The notes under the pieces were generated by a model. It saw only the letters and a list, made by a program, of their open reading frames with translations, was not told where the DNA came from and did not search any database. Of a stretch of 64,000 nucleotides of DNA, positions 53,904 through 64,000 are shown in pieces. The DNA comes from Sipunculus nudus. Taxonomy: Eukaryota; Annelida; Sipuncula; Golfingiida; Sipunculidae. Numbering within the stretch: position 1 is the first letter of the stretch; each line of letters opens with the position of its first letter. A program made the position numbers and the translations under genes. The stretch spans positions 1,244,501 through 1,308,500 of the forward strand of contig CM049315.1 of assembly GCA_026874595.1 (NCBI GenBank), in the 5' to 3' direction.

Positions 53904-54245
53904 TAACTTGAAAACACTTTTTACATGAAACAAAAAAGACTATGAATATATTAAAAAATACATGTATAAGGCTGTCCACACTGTAAACAATTGAGTAGTT
54001 TTCTTTTTGTGAAAATAGAATGTTTTATGACGTTAAATTTATAAAAAATGAGTGGACTATGACTAATATACATGAATAAATAGTGTTTTACCTTTGTTAG
54101 TTCAGTTAGTTGAATAAAACATATTGAGAGAGGGTTTTTCCTTATTTCTCACTCACATTATTATTATCCAGTGGGTATCCCAGTAATTCCCAGATGATAG
54201 TATTTGAGCTGTATTTCCCAGGGTGGGAATTCCCGAACAACCCTG

Positions 54246-57200
54246 GTGGTTGTATAAGGGAGGTGGTCTTATTAGACAGGTGGTCTTATTAGACAGATCA
54301 GTTTTTACTGATATGAATGATATAGTTCACCCAAGGGTGGTCGTATAAGGGAGGTGGTCTTATTAGACAGGTGGTCTTATTAGACAGATCAGTTTTAACT
54401 GATATGAATGATTATGGTTCACCCAAGGGTGGTCTTATAAGGGAGGTGGTCTTATAAGACAGGTGGTTTTATTAGACAAATCAGTTTTAACTGATATGAA
54501 TGAATATGGTTCACCCAAGGGTGGTCATATAAGGGAGGTGGTATTATTAGACAGATGGTCTTATTAGACAGATCAATTTTTACTGATATGAATGATTATG
54601 GTTCACCCAAGGTTGGTCGTATAAGGGAGGTGGTCTTATTAGACAGGTGGTCTTATTAGACAAATCAGTTTTAACTGATATGAATGATTATGGTTCACCC
54701 AAGGGTGGTTGTATAAGGGAGGTGGTCTTATAAGACAGGTGGTCTTATTAGACAGATCAGTTTTAACTGATATGAATAATTATAGTTCACCCAAGGTTGG
54801 TCGTATAAGGGAGGTGGTCTTATTAGACAGGTGGTCTTATTAGACAGATCAGTTTTAACTGATATGAATGATTATGGTTCACCCAAGGGTGGTCGTATAA
54901 GGGAGGTGGTCTTATTAGACAGGTGGTCTTATTAGACAGATCAGTTTTAACTGATATGAATGATTATGGTTCACCCAAGGTTGGTCGTATAAGGGAGGTG
55001 GTCTTATTAGAAAGGTGGCCTTTTAAGACAGATCAGTTTTAATAATATGAATGATTATAGTTCACCCAAGGGTGGTCGTATAAGGGAGGTGGCCTTATTA
55101 GACAGGTGGTCTTATTAGACAAATCAGTTTTAACTAATATGAATCCTTATGGTTCACTCAAGGGTTGTCTTATTAATCAAGTTGTCTTATTAGAATGGTG
55201 GTCTTATTAGATAGATCAGTTTTAACTAATATGAATGCTTGTGGTTCACTCTAGGGTGGTTGTATCAGGCAGGTGGTCTTATTAGAGAGGTGGTCTTATT
55301 AGATAGATCAGTTGTAACTAATATGAATGCTTATGGTTCACTCAAGGGTGGTCTTCTTAGGGAGGTGCATGGTCTTATTAGACAGGTGGTCTTATTAGAC
55401 AGATCAGTCTTAACTAATATGAATGCTTATGGTTCACTCAAGGGTGGTGGTATTAAACAGGTGGTCTTATTAGAGAGGTGGTCTTATTAGACAAATCAGT
55501 CTTAACTAATATGAATGCTTGTGGTTCACTCTAGGGTGGTTGTATCAGGCAGGTGGTCTTATTAGACAGGTGGTTTTATTAGACAGATCAGTCTTAATTA
55601 ATATGAATGCTTATGGTTCACTCAAGGGTGGTGGTATTAAACAGGTGGTCTTATTAGAGAGGTGGTCTTATTAGACAAATCAGTCTTAACTAATATGAAT
55701 GCTTGTAGTTCACTCAAGGATGATGGTATCAGACAGGTGGTCTTATTAGACAGGTGATCTTATTAGACAGATCAGTCTTAACTAATATGAATGCTTATGG
55801 TTCACTCAAGGGTGGTGGTATTAAACAGGTGGTCTTATTAGAGAGGTGGTCTTATTAGACAAATCAGTCTTAACTAATATGAATGCTTGTGGTTCACTCA
55901 AGGGTGGTTGTATCAGACAGGTGGTCTTATTAGACAGGTGGTCTTATTAGACAGATCAGTTTTAACTAATATGAATGCTTATTGTTCACTCAAGGATGGT
56001 TGTATTAGACAGGTGGTCTTATTAGACAGGTGGTCTTATTAGACACACCAGTTTTAACTTATATGACTGCTTTTGGTTCACTCAAGGGTGGTCGTATTAG
56101 GGAGGTGCATGGTCTTTTTAGACAGGTGGTCTTATTAGACAGATCAATTTTAACTAATATGAATGCTTATGGTTCACTCAAGGGTGGTTGTATTAGACAG
56201 ATTGTCTTATTAGACAGATCAGTTTTAATATATAAGAATGATCATGGTTCACTCAAGGGTGGTGGTATTAGGGAGGTGGTCTTATTAGACAAATCAGTTT
56301 TAACTTGTATGAATGATAATCGTTCACTCAAGTGTGGTAATAGGCAGGTGGTCTTATTGGACAGATGAGTTTTAACTAATATGAATGCTTATGGTTCACT
56401 CAAGGGTGGTGGTATTAAACAGGTGGTCTTATTAGAGAGGTGGTCTTATTAGACAAATCAGTCTTAACTAATATGAATGCTTGTGGTTCACTCTAGGGTG
56501 GTTGTATCAGGCAGGTGGTCTTATTAGACAGGTGGTTTTATTAGACAGATCAGTCTTAACTAATATGAATGCTTATGGTTCACTCAAGGGTGGTGGTATT
56601 AAACAGGTGGTCTTATTAGAGAGGTGGTCTTATTAGACAAATCAGTCTTAACTAATATGAATGCTTGTGGTTCACTCAAGGATGATGGTATCAGACAGGT
56701 GGTCTTATTAGACAGGTGATCTTATTAGACAGATCAGTCTTAACTAATATGAATGCTTATGGTTCACTCAAGGGTGGTGGTATTAAACAGGTGGTCTTAT
56801 TAGAGAGGTGGTCTTATTAGACAAATCAGTCTTAACTAATATGAATGCTTGTGGTTCACTCAAGGGTGGTTGTATCAGACAGGTGGTCTTATTAGACAGG
56901 TGGTCTTATTAGACAGATCAGTTTTAACTAATATGAATGCTTATTGTTCACTCAAGGATGGTTGTATTAGACAGGTGGTCTTATTAGACAGGTGGTCTTA
57001 TTAGACACACCAGTTTTAACTTATATGACTGCTTTTGGTTCACTCAAGGGTGGTCGTATTAGGGAGGTGCATGGTCTTTTTAGACAGGTGGTCTTATTAG
57101 ACAGATCAATTTTAACTAATATGAATGCTTATGGTTCACTCAAGGGTGGTTGTATTAGACAGATTGTCTTATTAGACAGATCAGTTTTAATATATAAGAA

Positions 57201-57610
57201 TGATCATGGTTCACTCAAGGGTGGTGGTATTAGGGAGGTGGTCTTATTAGACAAATCAGTTTTAACTTGTATGAATGATAATCGTTCACTCAAGTGTGGT
57301 AATAGGCAGGTGGTCTTATTGGACAGATGAGTTTTAACTAATATGAATGCTTATGGTTCACTCAAGGATGGTTGTATCAGACAGGTGGTCTTATTAGACA
57401 GGTGGTCTTATTAGACAGATCAGTTTTAACTAATATGAATGCTTATTGTTCACTCAAGGATGGTTGTATGAGACAGGTGGTCTTATTAGACAGGTGGTCT
57501 TATTAGACAGATCAGTTTTAACTAATATGATTGCTTATGATTCACTTAAGGGTGGTCATATTAAACAGGTTATCTTATTAGACAGGTGGTCTTATTAGAC
57601 CGTAGGTCTT
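54246..57610. repeat. 92-bp minisatellite, about 36 copies
   Basis: The period is 92 bp in the left part (GGTTC at 54416, 54508, 54600, 54692). Each unit has two copies of GTGGTCTTATTAGACAG, then ATCAGTTTTAACT, ATATGAATG and GGTTCACYCAAGGGTGGT. The left part uses TCACCCAAGG and AACTGATATG, the right part TCACTCAAGG and AACTAATATG, showing two homogenised zones. The array once included the unit at 46131-46249. Reading frames on the + strand here, rich in VVLLDRS and GSLKGG, are repeat translations and not genes. Confidence 0.95.
55410..57332. repeat. Recent ~962-bp tandem duplication within the 92-bp minisatellite
   Basis: The sequence from about 55410 to 56370 is repeated from about 56372 to 57332 at an offset of 962 bp, including irregular units such as GGAGGTGCATGGTC at about 56100 and 57062 and AATCGTTCACTC at about 56327 and 57289. 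Differences I noticed are CTTAATTAA/CTTAACTAA and CTTGTAGTT/CTTGTGGTT, so identity is above 99 percent. Confidence 0.93.
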
Positions 57611-57942
57611 TCAAACAGATTGCACTCTACTTGTTTATGTACATTGATGCATCTAGCATCATACCCAATGCCAGTCAGCTGAGTGTTATGACCTACCGGT
57701 ATAGGTTACTTGTTAATGATTTGTTATATGTCATGTATATTGTGAATTAGTGAATTAGCTTGACTGAATGTATAAATGCCTTTTGTACATGCAAGGGGTA
57801 CATTTTTAGATTTATTTATGCAAGAGGCCATTCAGCTTATATAAATATATTAATCATATAATCTTTGGATCAAGCTTGATGAATCTATGTATTTACTTTT
57901 TATTATTTCTTTGTTATTATCATCTTAATATTATACTTTCAG
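57611..57942 (+). other. End of the 12.6-kb intron
   Basis: Unique-looking AT-rich sequence following the minisatellite and ending in the acceptor TTATACTTTCAG (57931-57942). No other feature is seen. Confidence 0.6.
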
Positions 57943-58047
57943 GGTACGTGGAGGACTTACCGTGGTACTATCCCCCCTGTTTATAACCCCTTGGTGCTGC
58001 TTGACTTGAACAACTTTGAGTGCCTGATAGAAACAATGTCAGCAGAG
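57943..58047 (+). CDS. MAO: Monoamine oxidase, internal exon, probably exon 4
   Basis: The exon is 105 nt, phase 0 at both ends, with acceptor TACTTTCAG and donor GCAGAG/GTAATC. It encodes 35 residues starting GTWRTYRGTIPPVYNP and continuing LDLNNFECLIETMSAE. It matches the human MAO-B segment GKSYPFRGPFPPVWNP and the YLDHNNFWRT part. In MAO-B this loop carries residues of the entrance cavity to the active site (Phe103, Pro104 and Trp119 from memory). Here the proline is kept, Phe is Ile, and the Trp of NNFW is Glu, so substrate access may differ. It joins the previous exon in frame (..NVQ then GTW..). The next intron is 857 bp. Confidence 0.95.
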
Positions 58048-58569
58048 GTAATCTTGTGAAAGGATTATAAAATGAAAGACCTAACAACTTGCTTATATTG
58101 TCTCATGTAGTATTACCTTTATCAAATATCCCCTGTATGCATTCATCATTATCTTTCAATGATAATAAGTAATAAAGAAAGTCAGTTCTTTGATATAAAC
58201 ATTTATTTAGGAGTTAAACTCAGATTCACTCCCCTCATTAACATCAGAATGTTAAAAATGTTAAAAGGGTCTTGGAATATGCAAAAGGTAGGACATCATG
58301 ATTATTTTATATAATGATACACATTTTAATGAAGATTTGATACGTTATGTAAAATAAGAAATCTGAGTTTAAATTGGCATAGGATTGAATGCCTAAAATT
58401 GCCATTATGTTTACCTATCATGTTTTCTGTCACATGCAGAATACACCAGGTTCAAATTTAAAAGAACTTTACATATTTAAATAATAATTTAACCATTACT
58501 TTCAGGTCAAGTTTTGTAAATATTTTATACTTAATAATGGCAGTGCGCTTATGTGTACAATGACTTTAA

Positions 58570-58760
58570 CTAAAGTTAGGACTGCCTCGACAGTCGTCAT
58601 GTAAAACGCTTGGTTTTATCTGGCTGGCGACCTGGGTAAGATCTCTGGCATTACTGTGGGAGTGGGTTGTAATGACCCATCTAAGGGTCAATGGTTTTTC
58701 CAGTTTCCTCCACCCCTGCAGACAATGGAATGCTGCCATCTGAGCCATAGAGGGTGCCTT
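58570..58760 (-). repeat. Possible SINE relic
   Basis: On the minus strand a TATGGCTCAGATGGCAGC word resembles a polymerase III A box near a tRNA-like head. It is followed by GGGGTGGAGGAAACTGG and AGGTCGCCAGCC, typical of short interspersed elements. No clear B box is seen, so this is a weak call. It lies in the 857-bp MAO intron. Confidence 0.3.
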
Positions 58761-58904
58761 GCATTAGTTATTAAAACTAGTTTTACAATCCATTTAAAAT
58801 AGATAAATTTTATAAACAGAGTTTATATTAAGTAAATCAGTTATTTTAGACCAGTTAAATATATGATGACAGTAACTTAATCATAAGGTTTTCTTTATCT
58901 ACAG

Positions 58905-58996
58905 GTTCCTGTTGATTCTCCATGGAAAGCTCCAAAAGCCAAGGAATGGGATGCTATGACCTTCAAAGAATTTATCGACAAAAATCTCTGGACCAA
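58905..58996 (+). CDS. MAO: Monoamine oxidase, internal exon, probably exon 5
   Basis: The exon is 92 nt, starting in phase 0 after TTATCTACAG and ending in mid-codon at ACCAA/GTAACA, so the next exon must supply the third base. It encodes [16 protein letters not shown] then [13 protein letters not shown], matching human MAO EIPTDAPWEAQHADKWD and the MTMKELIDKICWTK part. The DSPWKAP and EWD motifs are well kept. Reading straight on from AAG would meet TAA, but homology and the GTAACA donor favour splicing. The following exon, which should continue with the substrate-domain helices, was searched for to 64000 and not found, so the next intron exceeds 5 kb. Confidence 0.95.
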
Positions 58997-58999
58997 GTA

Positions 59000-59920
59000 A
59001 CACATATGTTGATACATATTTCACAACCATACCAATTTTTGCAATTGCCAGTCAAAAAAGAAAAAAAAAGAATTTGTGCTGTAAAATTCATATAGAAGCA
59101 GGCAAATCTTTTTTCATTAATTCTTTTTTAATTTACTGAAAATTATTATATTTCAGATTTTTATTTGCCAATCTGTGATAGGATGGTCCGTCTATTTGTC
59201 CTTCTGTTCACTTTGAGTGTCACTGCAATAACTTACTGGAGCATTGTCACTGCAATAACTTACTGGAGCTTTGAAGAAATTTCACAAAACTCACCATAAA
59301 TACTAAACAATAGATTGTCTCACTGGAGTTCAATTATGGGTATAAAATCCATTTATGTTTGATAAGGTCAGGAATCAACACTAGGCTCCTTTGTTAACTT
59401 TAGCCAATAACATACTAGGAATAAGTTTGATTTTGATAAAACTCCACAGAAATATCAATCAATTTAACATTTCACCCAACTTTGATTTCCAGCAAAATCC
59501 ACAAAAATTTAATGGGGTCAGAGGTCAAGAGACTTTGGTAGCACCACATGCACATGTACAGTGACTTACCAAAAATCTTTTGTATTTTTATCATACTAAT
59601 AATAAATATTTACCAATCAAGTTTCTCACCTGAATAACATTCTCAGCAAAATTTACGCATATTTAATGAAGTCACCTGATCACCTGATACACAGCAAGTA
59701 TAATGCACAATTTGTATTGCTCTTGTTCAAACATGCAGGAAGGAGACAATATATGTAAAATGTTCTAAATGGTGTACATTAAAGACAAAAATAGGAACTG
59801 ATTTCAAATTCTAAATACCCTATGAAGAAATTATTTGCATTATTAATACACACAGAGATTTTCTCAAAGGAATGAGGCAAATGCAACAGTTATCAACAAG
59901 AAACAGACATCAGGGATTTA
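59000..59920 (+). other. Intronic sequence with degenerate dispersed repeat
   Basis: Old-repeat character at 59180-59700, with words such as GGTCCGTCTATTTGTCC and GGGGTCAGAGGTCAAGAGAC. A 24-bp block, GTCACTGCAATAACTTAC then TGGAGC, is directly repeated at 59219 and 59247. No exon is seen. Confidence 0.5.
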
Positions 59921-62610
59921 CACATCAAGGTCCATGTTCATAGGCCTTGTTTAGGTAATCAGATAGATTACACAGCAAGGTCCATGTTCATAGGCCTTGT
60001 TTAGGTAATCAGATAGATTACACAGCAAGGTCCATGTTCATAGGCCTTGTTTAGGTAATCAGATAGATTACAAAGCAAGGTCCATGTTCATAGGCCTTGT
60101 TTAGGTAATCAGATAGATTACACAGCAAGGTCCATGTTCATAGGCCTTGTTGAGGTAATCAGATAGATTACACAGCAAAGTCCATGTTCATAGGCCTTGT
60201 TTAGGTAATCAGAGAGATTACACAGCAAGGTCCATGTTCATAGGCCTTGTTTAGGTCATCAGATAGATTACACAGCAAGGTCCATGTTCATAGGCCTTGT
60301 TTAGGTAATCAGAGAGATTACACAGCAAGGTCCATGTTCAGAGGCCTTGTTTAGGTAATCAGAGAGACTAAACAGCAAGGTCCATGTTCATAGGCCTTGT
60401 TTAGGTCATCAGAGAGATTACACAGCAAGGTCCATGTTCATAGGCCTTGTTTAGCTAATCAGAGAGATTACACAGCAAGGGTCCATGTTCATAGGCCTTG
60501 TTTAGGTAATCAGAGAGATTACACAGCAAGGTCCATGTTCATAGGCCTTGTTTAGGTAATCAGAGAGATTACACAGCAAGGTCCATGTTCATAGGCCTTG
60601 TTTAGGTAATCAGAGAGACTACACAGCAAGGTCCATGTTCATAGGCCTTGTTTAGGTAATCAGAGAGATTACACAGCAAGGTCCATGTTTATAGGCCTTG
60701 TTTAGGTAATCAGAGAGATTACACAGCAAGGTCCATGTTCATAGGCCTTGTTAAGGTAATCAGAGAGATTACACAGCAAGGTCCATGTTCATAGGCCTTG
60801 TTTAGGTAAGTAGAGAGATTACACAGCAAGGTCCATGTTCATAGGCCTTGTTTAGGTAATCAGATAAATTACACAGCAAGGTCCATGTTCATAGGCCTTG
60901 TTTAGGTAATCAGATAGATTACACAGCAAGGTCCATGTTCATAGGCCTTGTTTAGGTAATCAGATAGATTACACAGCAAGGTCCATGTTCATAGGCCTTG
61001 TTTATGTAATCAGATAGATTACACAGCAAGGTCCATGTTCATAGGCCTTGTTTAGGTAATCCGAGAGATTACACAGCAAGGTCCATGTTCATAGGCCTTG
61101 TTTAGGTAATCCGAGAGATTACACAGCAAGGTCCATGTTCAAAGGCCTTGTTTAGGTAATCCGAGAGATTACACAGCAAGGTCCATGTTCATAGGCCTTG
61201 TTTAGGTAATCAGAGAGATTACACAGCAAGGTCCATGTTCATAGGCCCTTTTTAGGTAATCAGAGAGCTTACACAGCAAGGTCCATGTTCATAGGCCTTG
61301 TTTAGGTAATCAGAGAGCTTACACAGCAAGGTCCATTTTCATAAGCCTTGTTTAGGTAATCAGAGAGATTACACAGCAAGGTCCATGTTCAAAGGCCTTG
61401 TTTAGGTAATCAGAGAGATTACACAGCAAGGTCCATGTTCATAGGCCTTGTTAAGGTAATCAGAGAGATTACACAGCAAGGGTCCATGTTCATAGGCCTT
61501 GTTTAGGTTATCAGAGAGATTACACAGCAAGGTCCATGTTCATAGGCCTTGTTTAGGTAATCAGAGATTACGCAGCAAGGTCCATGTTCATAGGCCTTGT
61601 TTAGGTAATCAGAGAGATTACGCAGCAAGGTCCATGTTCAAAGGCCTTGTTTAGGTAATCAGAGAGATTACGCAGCAAGGTCCATGTTCTTAGGCCTTGT
61701 TTAGGTAATCAGAGAGATTACGCAGCAAGGTCCATGTTCATAGGCCTTGTTTAGCTAATCAGAGAGATTACACAGCAAGGTCCATGTTCATTGGCCTTGT
61801 TTAGGTAATCAGAGAGATGACACAGCAAGGGTCCATGTTCATAGGCCTTGTTTAGGTAATCAGAGAGATTACACAGCAAGGTCCATGTTCATAGGCCTTG
61901 TTTAGGTAATCAGAGAGATTACGCAGCAAGGTCCATGTTCATAGGCCTTGTTTAGGTAATCAGATAGATTACACAGCAAGGTCCATGTTCATAGGCCTTG
62001 TTTAGGTAATCAGATAGATGACACAGCGAGGTCCATGTTCATATGCCTTGTTTAGCTAATCAGAGAGATTACACAGCAAGGTCCATGTTCATAGGCCTTG
62101 TTTAGGTAATCAGATAGATTACACAGCAAGGTCCATGTTCATAGGCCTTGTTTAGCTAATCAGATAGATTACACAGCAAGGTCCATGTTCATAGGCCTTG
62201 TTTAGGTAATCAGATAGATTACACAGCAAGGTCCATGTTCATAGGCCTTGTTTAGGTAATCAGATAGATTACACAGCAAGGTCCATGTTCAAAGGCCTTG
62301 TTTAGGTAATCAGATAGATTACACAGCAAGGTCCATGTTCATAGGCATTGTTTAGCTAATCAGATAGATTACACAGCAAGGTCCATGTTCATAGGCCTTG
62401 TTTAGGTAATCAGATAGATTACACAGCAAGGTCCATGTTCATAGGCCTTGTTTAGGTAATCAGATAGATTACACAGCAAGGTCCATGTTCATAGGCCTTG
62501 TTTAGCTAATCAGATAGATTACACAGCAAGGTCCATGTTCATAGGCCTTGTTTAGGTAATCAGATAGATTACACAGCAAGGTCCATGTTCATAGGCCCTG
62601 TTTAGGTAAT
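59921..62610. repeat. 50-bp minisatellite, about 54 copies
   Basis: The unit contains CACAGCAAGGTCCATGTTCA, TAGGCCTTGTTTAGGTAATC and AGATAGATTA. Zones of variants are clear: AGATAG at both ends, AGAGAG from about 60210 to 61930, CCGAGAG at about 61060-61170, and CGCAGCAAGG at about 61569-61930. A few units have 1-bp insertions (CAAGGGTCC at about 60476, 61478, 61826) or a deletion (TCAGAGATTA at 61561). It lies in the MAO intron after the 92-nt exon. It is unrelated in sequence to the 62-bp and 92-bp arrays. Confidence 0.97.
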
Positions 62611-64000
62611 CGTTATGCAGACAGTCATCTATAACCAATTGGAGAGACAGTTTTCATCTTGCCTTGCTTAAACATTAACAAAACCAGTTAGTAGAAACAA
62701 TGTTAGTAGAAACAGTTTGTAGAGTCAATATATTGTGACATTTTTGATGGATTCAATAAATTTATCATTAAGAACGCATCAATATTATTATTGATGAAAA
62801 GCCTGGCCTGAAATCAATCAGTATTGTACCTTTACCATGTCACAAGTAGCTTCCATTTGACAACTGGTTACGCTCCCAAGGCAGCAGAAATCTTGCACTT
62901 CTAAAGAAGCTACTGAATTTCCCGCTGCCTGCTTTGATTGTATATGATGCACTTAAACACCAGGTGGTGCACAGCAGCCTGTCTGCTTAAAAAACTGCTG
63001 GTACGACTTTCAGCTAACCAAATGCAAGTCAACAAACACTCAACAGGCATCAGGCTCCACCCAGAAACTACCTGTTGGGCAATTCTCTCTGAGCCTGTGG
63101 CCTGTTCAAATGGTTCCCGGGGCGATGAGCTGTCATTCAAAACGAAATGAACAACATTGGCTTTGTGTATTCCTCGATTGGCTGGTTAACCATTTTGCTT
63201 CCACCACAGGGTTTCTTCTGATTGGATCAAAATACAGTGCTCCCCTCTGGTATAGAGATTCAGGATACAAGGTCATAATAAACAGCACCTACGATATAGG
63301 TAGTTGGCCTATGGGTAAAGCGCTGTGTAAAGAGCGTAACAACTGGTTTGATCTGCCATGATTTGTACAGGCCTCAACACTGTTTAAAGGGAGCTGAGGA
63401 CAACACTGATTTGTGGAGTGGTGTTTTTTACACCTATCGCCTGCATCTGGGTGCATTAATTAGTGGGCAGTATGCATTATTGCTGATCTGGCTACATTTG
63501 TTTCAAATAAGACAATCTTTTGTATAATTTTTTTTCAGAAATTTTGTCATATTTTTCAGATTTCAGATATAAGATGCTCTACTGTACCAATGTAGCATGT
63601 TGTCAATTAGTTTTTCCATCGTTAACCTCCAAGGCAATCACTTACATCTGGAGCAGTCTTCTTGGTTCAATGAGTGTTCTGTTTATAATAGTCAGGCCAA
63701 GAAGGTCCGTCAGATTGCTTATGTGCAACTTGGTGATACCTTTTCCAGTGGGTTCTGTGTTTATTTATTCTGGATTGTAATGACTTCAAACCAGATGATA
63801 ACACATTTCTCCAAATTATTTAGGAGATATAAGTTAATTGGTTTGGGTTTTTGTACTAGCTCCATCATTCATGTTTCTAACTTCCCATCTGAAGGGCCCT
63901 CAAACTGAAGCATGGTGCAAGCATTTTTACATGATATGTGCCATAATTTCAAGACACATAGTTTTTGTGCATTTTCAGGTGTTTCTTAGTTCTTCAACAC
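62611..64000 (+). other. Intronic sequence, no exon recognised
   Basis: I see no MAO exon, conserved domain or long repeat in this stretch. Several reading frames of 70-103 codons on both strands have no recognisable motif. Acceptor-like TTTTTTTTCAG at 63528-63538 and TTTTTCAG at 63553-63560 are not followed by MAO-like coding sequence. A possible tRNA-like relic lies at 63300-63357. Confidence 0.6.
63300..63357 (+). ncRNA. tRNA-like relic, possible SINE head
   Basis: GTTGGCCTATGGGTAAAGCG resembles a polymerase III A box and, about 40 bp on, CTGGTTTGATCTGCC resembles a B box (consensus GGTTCGANNCC) with mismatches. The acceptor stem does not pair convincingly, so it is not a functional tRNA gene; a decayed tRNA-derived SINE is more likely. 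Confidence 0.3.

Noticed and set aside
55239-57330. Plus-strand frames with VVLLDRSVLT and GSLKGG repeats
   Set aside because: Translation of the 92-bp minisatellite; two of them are identical because of the 962-bp duplication.
58989-59001. MAO stop codon: reading on after ACC AAG gives TAA
   Set aside because: MAO proteins continue for hundreds of residues here and a GTAACA donor starts inside the Lys codon, so splicing at 58996 is preferred.
63520-63908. Candidate next MAO exon or separate gene
   Set aside because: Acceptor-like TTTTTCAG is followed by stops and by peptides unlike the MAO substrate domain; two overlapping frames have no motif.

Overview
This is a eukaryotic (metazoan) genomic window. 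Three short, correctly spliced exons on the + strand (45228-45365, 57943-58047, 58905-58996) encode consecutive pieces of a flavin monoamine oxidase (MAO). Everything else is intronic or flanking DNA, dominated by satellites and nested transposons. The organism is probably an invertebrate, most likely a lophotrochozoan and perhaps a mollusc. The reasons are invertebrate-style MAO wording, an AT-rich intron landscape, a Penelope-like GIY-YIG retroelement fragment, an hAT-type insertion, and dispersed repeats with an AGCTCAGCTGA hairpin followed by CGTC runs of a kind I associate with bivalve genomes. The species assignment is inference.

Layout: (1) 1-42775 is one uninterrupted satellite of a 62-bp unit, about 690 copies, cut off by the left edge of the window. 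It contains higher-order repeats at several scales: a 3-unit (186 bp) pattern, 1.8-2.8 kb blocks, a 4862-bp tandem pair, a ~9.2-kb tandem pair and a ~7-kb pair 13.6 kb apart. (2) 42776-44758 is a transposon with a 5-bp target duplication, inserted in the last satellite unit and itself carrying a nested inverted-repeat element. (3) 44764-46134 has satellite remnants on both sides of the first MAO exon. (4) 46131-57610 is a 92-bp minisatellite whose first part was split by an ~8-kb hAT-like insertion (46250-54245, 8-bp target duplication). That insertion holds further nested elements, including a frameshifted Penelope-like GIY-YIG fragment. (5) 57943-58996 has two more MAO exons. (6) 59921-62610 is a third, unrelated minisatellite with a 50-bp unit and about 54 copies. 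(7) 62611-64000 is intronic DNA with a possible tRNA-like SINE relic and no recognised exon.

Functionally there is one recognisable host gene, MAO, which oxidatively deaminates amines at the mitochondrial outer membrane in the animals where it has been studied. The exons encoding its N-terminal dinucleotide-binding motif are missing and must lie left of the window. The giant 62-bp satellite therefore probably lies inside an early MAO intron. The last exon seen ends in mid-codon, so the gene continues to the right.

The most interesting content is the satellite: its size, its nested recent duplications, a 5' splice-site-like word (CTG/GTAAGA) in most units in the sense orientation of the gene, and minus-strand openness in all three frames controlled by two common substitutions. 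None of the many long minus-strand reading frames in it is considered a real gene.
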